Assembly: GCA_015499985.1 (NCBI GenBank)
Contig: JAAAUF010000068.1
Coordinates: 1-64,000 of the forward strand
Direction: 5' to 3'
From: Haplosporangium gracile
Taxonomy: Eukaryota > Mortierellomycota > Mortierellomycetes > Mortierellales > Mortierellaceae
Length of the DNA stretch: 64,000 nt
Below are positions 31,465-41,068 of this stretch, piece by piece (position 1 is the stretch's first letter; each line of letters starts with the position of its first letter). The notes below the pieces were generated by a model. The model saw nothing but the letters and a program-made list of their open reading frames with translations. It had not been told where the DNA came from and made no database searches. The position numbers and the translations under genes are program-made.

Positions 31465-32064
31465 TTGCCGACGTTCTTGGTGCTGTTGTCCTCCGAAAGG
31501 CGACGCACTTTCACCTCCTGTGATTTGTTGCGTCTTGAAATGGGGAGTGTTTTAGTCTTGTGGATCAACATCAGAATCTTGCCCATTATGCCTACGGGGA
31601 CATTTTATCAAAAGGCCCAGTTCCAAAAGGGCGACAAGCCCAAGATCAATAGGGCTGCAATCGGAAATGGAGTTGCAGAAGGTCTTGTGGGGATTGCTGT
31701 GGTTGCTCTTCTGGTTGTCCGTCGGCGCCATCAGAAGCAGAACCAGAAACATAAAGAACCCAAGGAATCCAAAGCCGTCCCATAATACAACCCTGCTTAG
31801 ACATGTACGGAGAATACATGTACTAGACCAGCATCGAACGAGTGTCCACAGTCCAGCAACACGACTCATCCATCAGTCTTGAGTACGCATCAAAGAACGA
31901 GCCACGGGGTACTCCCAACGCTCCCTAGTTAGATTCTCCTTAACCCTACCCCTATCCCTATCCCTATCCCTATCCCTTAACAACTTGATCAGACAGAGCT
32001 GGTACGCAGCATTAAAAGTATGCAGGCTGAGTTACAGAACTTGCACGCTCAGTTGAGGTCCTGA
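31465..32064 (+). pseudogene. Kelch membrane-protein remnant F (membrane helix and tail end)
   Basis: The frame at about 31640-31785 gives NRAAIGNGVAEGLVGIAVVALLVVRRRHQ, the family's membrane helix and basic stop-transfer, then a stop. Farther on, 31987-32064 encodes DQTELVRSIKSMQAELQ and QLRS with a stop. That is almost the C-terminus of the gene at 28669 (DHRELARKIEIMHAELQ), its closest relative. The ectodomain and most of the tail are lost; a CCCTAT repeat lies between the two pieces. Confidence 0.75.
31941..31980. repeat. (CCCTAT)n interstitial repeat
   Basis: TAACCCTACC followed by four CCCTAT units. It is one base different from the common fungal telomere unit CCCTAA and lies inside kelch remnant F. 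Confidence 0.85.
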
Positions 32065-32233
32065 TAGCAAAAAAACAACAGCAACAACAAAAACACCCTC
32101 TACTCAGTTTCCATGCTCTCTCGATGTTCGTAAATTTGTTCGATTGTAATTAGTTGTAAATACATAGTCCCCCCCTCCAAAAAAAAATAATAATAATAAC
32201 GATACCATTTATTTTATACTACTGTGAATTTTT

Positions 32234-35200
32234 TTAAAATTTGCAAGAGACTTGTAACCAATGCTCGCATCCTGTTTCTCCTACGTTGTCCGACTGAGTC
32301 GTGTTACTGTCATATGTCCAGAACAGGAGCTGTCGTTCCGTGTCCCACTCCCAAGAACCATCACTCACTTCTACACGGCACTTTGTCGGACCGCCCGGAA
32401 AGTGAAGTTGAGGGATGTAGATCTCTGACCTCCCTCCCTCGCCCCCCTTCTGCTGCTCCTGCAGTTCCTGATCCTGGGCGTCAGTCTTGGTCCACAGTCG
32501 GAAAGTTCCAGAATGTCGATCAAACTCGATCCTGGTCGGCCGGCCCACCGTAGCGACAGGATAAGGTCTACAAAACTGCTCGACCGCTCTCCCGCCTCGA
32601 TCCAGGGGGTGTACAGTTTCGTCTGCATCCGCGTTCGCGCTTGTTGTTGTTGTTATTATTGTTGTTGTAGTAGATGTTGAAGAAGAAGGAGGGGAAGGTG
32701 AAGAGTAAAGGCTCAGATCCTCACCGTTCCACCCATCCCCAAACTGCTTGGTGTTCTCGATGGTATAATTCCACAGGGTGTAGTGTGCCAGTGTGCGGTC
32801 GAGTCCCTGTAGGATGTTATCGAATGCTTTGACGAACTGGGTGGACTGCACCGGCAATTTTCTATCTGGTACAACTGTTGTTGCTATTGTTGTTTCTGAG
32901 ATTGTGTTCGTTTTGGATGATGTGAATCGGAATGTTTTCCAGATGCTTGGTTTCTTGAGTTTTTCGTTGTTGGTGTTGTTGCTGATTGTGGATGACTGGA
33001 TGTTTCCTGCTTGTTGCGATTTATTGAGTCCAACGTCAAAGTGTAGTCCTGTCTCACCAATCAGTACAGGTCTCTTGCCTGTTATGAGCAAGTGGGAACG
33101 CAGAGCAGTTGAGGCGATGAATGATCAATTGATCAGAGACGAATAAGAAGTACGAATAAAGACGGTGATGGTTAAGTTTCAGTCCGAAAATTCGGTATCA
33201 AATAACAATAGCAGATCTTTCAACAAACAAATCAAATAAAATGAACTTACCAAGCCGCCCATAACACTCCTTCTGGATCTCACCGATCTGACTTCCAAAC
33301 AACGACTCGGTCGCCTTCTTTCCAAAGATAATCGACCCATAAAGACTTTTGTGTCGACCACGGCTCAGACCCAAAAGGTCAATATTGACCCAGCCCAGGT
33401 ACTTTTTGGTCAGCAACACTAAATCGTCGTAGTGGTGAGGAGTGTAGACCATATTGTCAAGCAGGACCTTGTTAGGCGCCTCTTCAGGGGTCTTGGCCGC
33501 TTTGGTTTCGGTGATAAGGTCCGGTGCTGGAACATAGACTGGGGGTTCCAGGAATAAGATAGCGGTAGGGTGTACTGAACGGACGAGTTCGATCACGCGT
33601 TTGGCAAAGGGAAGCCAGTGGTTAGGAACCCACTGGATCAACGGCGGTTGCTCGCCTGACGTCAAAGGTCCTCTCGCGAAATAATCTTGTTGCAAGACCT
33701 TGCAGTCCTTGGTCGACCAGACTCCGTGTTGTGCCCACAGACATCCCCCCGCTCTCGGGAAACGCTCATCGCGCCTGAATCCATACTTGCGATCGATCTC
33801 GGTTCGGACGGTGGGATGTAACCACGCCTTGATGGGGTGCTGATCTTGCGGCAAAGCAGCAGCATCCGAATGAGCCGAAGGCTGAATAGTCCTTGTTCCA
33901 GTCTTGACGGGCCCCACAAGCTCCAACTGAAAAGTCGCCACATTCTGGACCGTCATCCCCTCACCCAACATGAGCGACTGCAACGGCGTCGGCATATCCC
34001 CCTGTCGCATATCATGCTGCTCCGGCAAAACATCCAATCTCTCCAACCCAATCCACCCATTCGATGGCTCATTCCAAGAATCATACCCAATCACCACATC
34101 ATCCTCCAACAAATTCCTTCCCTCCCCGTCCTTACAGTCATGTATCCTATCGACCAGCGCCTGAATAGCACCCAAGAAATGCTCCTGCAAATAATCCTGA
34201 ATATTGACACCGTTGTTAAAGGTACAATTAGGCGCAAGGATCTTGCCAGCGTAGAAGAGTGTGAACATGGTCGCGCATGCAAGTTTGTAGTAGTTGGTCA
34301 ACCAGACCATCCGCAACAAGGGCTTGTTTTCTTGGAAAGTGTTGTGAACCGCTGCTGCTCCCGTTGCTGCGAAGTGATGCGGGTCTAATCCTGCGGTGTA
34401 GAATGTCCACAGGGGTGCGCCAGATCCACCCGAGAACCTTGACCACTATGAAGAGTAATTTAGATCAAAGGTTTTTGGTATTGTGGGGTTTGTAGATAAT
34501 AGGACAACATGTCAGAGTTAACAAGCATAACATAAGAAGTTTCAACTTACCACGTCCTGGTGAAAGTCGATCATGACCTTGAATCCATACTCTTTGGCCT
34601 TGAGCAGAGCCTTGACAGTGTAGTCTAGGAACTCTTGATCGTAGACACCACTAATTGACATTATGAAAAATAACACAGGAATCGTTAAATTTGCCACCTC
34701 GATCGAATCAAGGCAGCTAATCACTGAATCAAAGCAAGCTAAAGTCCCCCCTCAAAAAAAAAAAAAAAAAAAAGACACACTTACTGGCCTGCGTGTTCGA
34801 TAGCTTCCCATGTAACGACCCATCGGATCATCCTAAAGCCCCAGTGCTTCAGCCTTGCCAGATGCTCGTCCGCTTCGTCCAACTCAAACGGCCTGCCCAC
34901 AAACGAGATTGACTCGTCGTCGTTCTTGTCCTTGCCTGTGCCCGTGTCAGTCATGATGATCGTCTCAAACGTCTTCACCCCAGTTCCAGTCTCGCCCACA
35001 GACCGAATGTTACCATTCACATTCCCATTCCTGCCAAGCTCTTCATCACCCGCATTGCGAATTCCATTGGCATTAGCACCTAGTGTTGTTGTCGGAGTCG
35101 TAACAGCAGCAGTAGGTGCAGCAGGAACGGAGGAGTTTGAAACTGTTGTTTGTTGTCCATGTGCCAGTTTGCGGGGTTGGAGAAAGGGTGGTCCACCTTG

Positions 35201-35404
35201 GTGAGAGGGAACAGAGACCGGGTAGCGAGGGAACTTGCAGGACCCACTGAGGTTGACGCCACGGAGGAGCCATGCTCGATTGGAGGCGTCTCGGAGGAAT
35301 ATGTCTTCTGGCTCGACTCGCAGGCGGTTTGAAGGTGACGAGGAAGACGTTGGAAGGGGAGGAGGGATGGAATGTGGAAAAGGAGGAGGGGCAGATTGTG
35401 TCAT
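32234..35404 (-). CDS. GH5 glycosidase, endoglycoceramidase-related (steryl-glucosidase/glucosylceramidase type)
   Basis: Minus-strand exons 35404-34785, 34650-34551, 34445-33251 and 33078-32234 join to 919 aa. The family signature is clear: [49 protein letters not shown], the acid/base Glu in [13 protein letters not shown] (about residue 366) and the nucleophile Glu in VLIGETG (about 647). Fungal members of this GH5 branch (EGCrP1/EGCrP2, Sgl1) cleave glucosylceramide or ergosteryl glucoside. Which substrate this one uses cannot be read from sequence, and no signal peptide is seen, so an intracellular or vacuolar enzyme is likely. There is a roughly 100-residue low-complexity insert (Thr/Val/Asn/Gly-rich, about residues 60-160) before the catalytic barrel. 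A duplicated 3' relic lies at 31143-31355. Confidence 0.85.
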
Positions 35405-35723
35405 GTTGTAATCTTTACTGTGCACAGAAAGGGAGGAAGGAGGGAGGGATGGCAGAGAAACGAAAGCAGGTATTTGTGCATTTGATGTGAAGTGATGTGG
35501 AGGAAGAAAAATGTTCACGATGAGGTCAGTGCGCCCGTACCCTCCCTTTTTTTTTGATCGTTGGAAAAAATGTTTGTCATTTCAGTTTGAGTACATTTCA
35601 CTCGGTAGCCGAGATAAGCGAGCAAAGGGCTTGTTTATTTGTTTTGTTTGTTATGGACCCACCTGTCCTAATCATCCAACAAACAAACAAAACAAAAACA
35701 CAATCAACGCAGCCATTGCTGAA
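35405..35723. other. Short spacer between two minus-strand genes
   Basis: It contains the probable 5' leader of the glycosidase (CT-rich on the minus strand, 35405-35480) and the 3' end of the EH-domain gene. No further feature is seen. Confidence 0.5.
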
Positions 35724-38227
35724 CTAGCGAAGTTGGGGTGCGCCAAAAGGTCGACGTGCCTCCTCGGGTATCGGCTCTCTGTACTGAGGCGCGCGACCAG
35801 CTACAGGTATCTCCTGTGGTCCGCCCAGCTGGTTCTGCTGTTGCTGTCCAGGGCGCCTTGGCAGAGGTGGTGGGACTGAACTGATAGCAGACGTTGTGGT
35901 CGTACTGGTGGTCGAAACTGCTGTTGCTACTATAATCGAGTAATCATTCCTGTCTTGCGGTGCTCGCGAAGGAAGTGGAGGCCCCACTGGAGACATCGGG
36001 GTCGGAGGCAAGAGTGCATTCAGAGAATCGGCAACCTGTTGCTGTGCATACATCTGTGGTTGCCTAGGTGGGATGTACTGTTGAGAACCGCCTGGCGACA
36101 GGGGCTGCTGATACTCTTGCTGCCGTTGCTGGTGAGCAGGGTGTCCCTGCCCAACTTGGTACTGTGGATTTCCAGGGGACATGGGCTGCTGTTGCGGGTC
36201 ACCTGGCGACATTTGTTGTTGTTGTGGGTTGCCTGGCGACATGGGATGTTGTTGTGGGTTGCCTGGCGACATGGGATGTTGTTGCGGTTGCCCTGGTGAT
36301 ATGGGATGCTGCTGTGGCTGTCCTGGTGCAAACTTCTGGTATTGAGGATTTCCTTGGGGTGGCGGTAGATATGACTGGTATGCTGCTGCTCCCTGTTGTC
36401 CTGGAGACGTTGGCATTTGCTGAATATATTGGGCATAAGGGTTATACTGCTGTTGCTGCTGTTGCTGCTGTACAGGGTATACTTGCAGGGGCTGCTGCTG
36501 ATATTGAGAGAACTGAGGGTACTGTTGCTGGAATGCAGGCACGGGAGAAAAGGCGCTTGACTGTTGAATAGGAGTAGGGGAGAAGGCACCTGGTTGCTGA
36601 ACAGAGTATGCTGGAGGGTCGTTGGTAGGCACTTGCGGAAGGGTCGTCGGTAAGGGGTTGTTGGCTGTCATTAAGCGCTCCATTAGCTCCTGTTGCTGTC
36701 TCGCCGCGTTGTTGTAACCCTCCGCAAAGACCGCCGCATAACGGCTGTTCCCAAAAGCATTGGCAGCCAAGAGAGGCGCCAATTGCTCTTGTGTTGCCCT
36801 GGAATGATCGATACTCTGTTGGTAAACACGTTGCTCTGCTGTTTTAGAGTTCTCCAGAATCTGCTTTAGGTAGACCTCTTGGAGCTTATCCTGTTGTTGC
36901 TGTTGAGCCTGAAGGATTGTCAACAATTCGCGTTCTCGTGCAGAGGCATTTGGGTTGGGATTAAATAGCACGTTGTAGTAGTTGAGCTCAGCGTTCGGTG
37001 ACGGCAACTCCTTGACCTGACAGATCTGCTTGACTTCTTCAGGCAGTGACGGAGGTACCGCTGTGATCGTCTTCTTCTTCAGGCACATCACGAAGTACAT
37101 GGCCATGACGTATTCGTCCTCGTCCAATTCTGCTCTCTTGCGTCTGTCAACAAGCGCCCTATTTCATGGAAACAAGTTACAAGTCAAATCAGTTATTTCC
37201 CTATGTAAATAATCCCAAGTGCACATATGCCGGTTTCAACTTTTACAAATCCTGTTAATGTTATGCCCATGACGACTTACAGAATTTTGGCCAGGGTTGC
37301 AGTTGGAAGACCGGACTTCAGGAGTATCTGCAAGACGACATCATACTTCAGCACCCCGTTCTCCTTGTCAAGGTTCTTGAAGAGATCCCGATATGTCTTC
37401 AATTCACCGACTGGCAAAGGGGGCCATGCAGCAGCAGGAGGAGCTCCAGAGAATTGGTTGTGGGTGGTCGGGAGGTATGCAGCGGCGTTACTGATACTGG
37501 CGGTGTTTAAGGTGGGTCGACTCTCTAAAATGTGTTTTTTGACCAAGGGTGTAAGCAACAATGCAGAATCGCAGAATTAATTCTATTTTGAACGAGGAGT
37601 ACGGGCTGACACAAGGGCGGAGAAACGGTCATTTACCCACGGTCAACATAGCAACACTTAGAGGAAGCCCCTTCTGGGCATGGCCGATAAGTCTCAGAGC
37701 AGCGTCAAATGCGTTCCTGTCATAATAATCCTGGCCTCGTTCGTCAAGCGCCGTGAGGTCCCACACCTATTATCATTCATGTGAGCTATCCAAGTAAGTA
37801 TATGGTTGCTGTAAGGTGATAACATACACGCATCATTTTGTCAGTTGACCATGCACGTCGTAAAGAAAAGTTGTGCACCTCAACTTACAGCTGCCAAAGT
37901 CACAGGCGATATCCCGCTGAGGTTGAGAAATTCAACGGCCTGGACTGCACCAATACGCGCGGCTCCTTGAGGGTTAGCCTGTTTCCAGAGCGTGTCGTAG
38001 AGTTGCCTCTCCGTTGGGCTGAGTCGTAGTTCTTTTTGTTCAAGGAGAACGTTAAAACAATAAAAAAGGGGGGTGAAGGAAGAGAGTTAACACTGCTATT
38101 GTTCACGACTAGTCCTGCTGCTGCGCGTGGATGACCAGCATTCGACTCGACTGCATTACGTTAACAAGTGAGAAGAGACATTACCACCATAGACATTCTT
38201 TGGTGTGCTGGAGAAATAAAACGACAT
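35724..38227 (-). CDS. EH-domain endocytic protein (Eps15/Ede1/Pan1-like)
   Basis: Minus-strand exons 38227-38185, 38031-37889, 37766-37637, 37524-37281 and 37158-35724 give 664 aa. The 43-nt first exon was chosen because its GTAATG donor gives the right phase to continue as MSFYFSSTPKNVYGELRLSP. Two EH domains are readable. EH1 (about 15-105) contains LSPTERQLYDTLWKQANPQG and VEFLNLSGISP. EH2 (about 145-215) contains YRDLFKNLDKENGVLKYD, LLKSGLPTATLAKILALVD and LDEDEYVMAMYFVM. A coiled-coil-prone Gln-rich stretch and a Pro/Gln-rich C-terminus follow, with a PPAY motif and six decapeptide repeats (SPGNPQQHPM type). EH domains bind NPF peptides on endocytic adaptors, so the role is probably clathrin-mediated endocytosis or actin patches. 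No actin-binding WH2 or UBA domain is evident. Confidence 0.85.
36160..36332 (-). repeat. In-frame 30-bp tandem repeats in the EH-domain gene
   Basis: Six tandem units encode (S/A)PG(Q/N/D)PQQ(H/Q)P(M/I)-like decapeptides, in frame and without stops, inside the Pro/Gln-rich C-terminus. Unit sequences differ by a few bases, so the copy number may vary between strains. Confidence 0.9.
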
Positions 38228-41068
38228 GAGCCTGTGATGAACAACGAAGGTGTATTTATGTGTGTGCTTGAGTGGGTATGGGGTGAATGGGAGTTGATGG
38301 CAAAGTGAACAACATGGGCCAACGTGGGCGTAAAAAAAGGAGTTGACTCGTTTGGCGCTTTTGGTCACCCGTCACCCGGTAAGATCGAAGACCGAGTGGC
38401 TGAATGCATCAAAGAGCAGTCCTCCTTCAGAATTTTAGATTTGTGCCTGAGTACGGCCTGTCTCGGGGCCAATGCATCAATTGCCTCTTTTGTCTTAGCC
38501 CTCTTCCACCGCCCTCCTTGGCTGCCTCAGGAATTGTGAACTATCAGTCGTCGATAGTTCAAAGCTTTGGCGATTGGGTCTTCCATCCTCTCCTCGAACA
38601 CAAAACCTCAGCGGGTGATCAAATTTCGTTCTTTCAGATCTATCGGCTTACATCATGATACATACTAACAACCAAACAACCAAGCAAAAAAAATAATTAA
38701 TCCTATCTATTGAAGGAGCAAATCAGACACCTAACACAGCACCAGTTTACACCAGGACGCCACCCTCGGTGTATAATCTTCCCTCGCAATCGGCATTTAA
38801 GGCTGAGATTATCTCCATGTCATCTCCTTCCCAAAGCCCTATATCAGTCCACTCCAAGGTGCAGTCTTTTGTGTCCAACTCACCCTCCTCAACTCCGGCG
38901 ACCACCCTGAGCCCTGGCCCAGCCTACGCCTAGGGCACGTAGTGTCGGGCCACCAGAATCGACCAAAGAATAGGATGTGATCTTTGCAGCAGATGTCGAA
39001 TTTTGAGGAGCAGTTGCGATAGGTCCAGGAGAGCAAGTCGCGTAAGGGGTCTACAGCCTCCTATCTTGACGCGAGCGAGGAGTAAGCTAATCCTTCATCA
39101 GCAAATAAACTCCATTTTCTTTTGAAAGAAGCCCAATTCACGATACATGATCTTGTTAAGGTTTTTCGATAATAGCCTTCTTTCTTGTCTCTTTCGTCTT
39201 CTTCCATCCACTTTCCTGAAGATGGAAAGCTCTTCCTCAGGATCGGTGACTGGTGAGAGAAGAAGAAGCTGGTTTCTCGATGGATAAGGAAAGGGCCTGA
39301 ATCCAGGTGATGAGAAAAAAAAATGAAAAAAATTATGGGCTCACAGAGGTTGAAAATCAATTTTGATCCTTCACGCCATTGTCAAAAGTGAGCTGGGTGT
39401 AGATGACCATCCATGGTTAACTAACTGGGTTTGAATGCCGGGAAGGGGATAAAAGAATGAGCAAGGAAGCAGGTCGTGAGAATCAACAGAATAACAAAAA
39501 TATAAAGAGAAACTGTAAGGGAAAGAAGAAGAAGGAAAGCTAAGGAAATATAAAAGAGACCAATCGCTTACCACGACGGACGACATGTCTTTTTTAATTG
39601 CTCAACATGGCAGCATGGCAAATTACTTTGTTTGAATGATGAGCGACAGAAACATTACGAGAAAGACAAAAAAAAAAAATAAAGATCGGCAGCCAATGAG
39701 GTGATGTCGTTTTCATGTTCAGGTACAAGCATTATCATAGGTTCTGCACGTCCACGTCCCATGGCCAAATTTAATCCTAGAGGAGGTACGAAAGCAGAAA
39801 GCGTCGTCTTTGTTTTTTATTCTTTGTTGATGATTTCTGTACGATCAAACAATAAAAAGGTGCTTCGATCGCTATGTTGACAACTTCATTGTCAATTCTC
39901 CACGGTGAAGAAGGTAAAGTGAGCCGTCTTTGTTTGAGGACATACAAAAAGGGGTAGCGACGATAGAAAGTGAAAAAAAAAAGTCTTTTTCCCCTCTTCT
40001 AGATCCTCCATGGGAAGAATGAGAATCGATGGGAGTTGTTAGGTATGAATATACTTTCTGTCGTTCTTGTTGAGCACTCCTCTTCTCAACGAATCAAATG
40101 GAAGTGAGAAAGAGAGAGAGGAGGGCTCTCATCTTTTTCATTGATTGTTTATTAGACCTCATCCCTTCCTCAGCGTGGCACTATTTATGGTTGTCGTTTT
40201 GACTCACTGCAATTAAAGGCTTAGTGGAGACAGGAGGAAAGGTGATCCAAGCATAAGCAGAGTCGTCAACAAACAATACAAAAAATAAGCATCAATTCGA
40301 CAAGAAGACTACCTTTCATTAAGCAGCAAACAAACAAGCAAACAACCAACCAACTTACAACCAACCAGTCGATGACAAGTAACTCTCTTTCAGAGAGAAG
40401 AAAACAAGAAAAGGTTGAGTGTCTATGATGAGGAATTGAGCAATCAGCCACTCCGCTCACTCTTCCTCTTTCTCGGCTCCTCTTTATCCGACTTCAAAGT
40501 CAGTAAGTCACTCTGCCTCGTGTGTCTATCCCACTTGCTTCCTTCTTCTTTTCCCCTTGTTTGTTGCTTGTTCTTCTTTGTGTACGCTGTTTTGTTTCTT
40601 TTTTTTTCATTCCTTTCTCCCCTTTACTTCATCATCCCCTGCCCTCCGCTTTGCTCGGATCTTCGCCCTTCTTCCTTCCTTTCCCTTCCTCTCTTCTATC
40701 CCATCCTTGCACGCTCACCCAAGCACACACACGCTGTCCTCCTCGTCGCTCTCGTCCTCGCTCACTTTTTATCTTTTCCGCTGACCTTTCAAAAGTCAAC
40801 TCCTCCCCTCATTTTCTCAGCCCCTTCTCTCCAACTTCCTTCTCTGTCTTCTATTCCTCCTTCGCCATACTCTCTCTCTCTCTTTCATCGGTTGATTCTC
40901 TGATACATTACTCACTGCGATAACGAACTCCCTTTCGCTCACAAACAACAATTACGCACCCGCATATTCTCTCAGAAGAAAACACACCGCCACAAAACCG
41001 AAAAAAAAGATCAACAAAAAATATACCCAAAACATCCGCAAACACCCCAAAAACAACACCCTTCTTCT
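38228..41068. other. 2.8-kb spacer with a decayed coding fragment and CT-rich leader
   Basis: The stretch 38700-39090 has protein-like composition on the plus strand: MSSPSQSPISVHSKVQSF and NSPSSTPATTLSPGPAYA in one frame, and after stops MSNFEEQLR and SRKGSTASYLDASEE in another. This suggests an unidentified pseudogene. A small hairpin (AACTATC/GATAGTT arms) lies at about 38540-38560. The remainder is AT-rich without genes. From 40480 to 40920 the plus strand is CT-rich and leads to the kelch gene at 41069. Confidence 0.4.
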
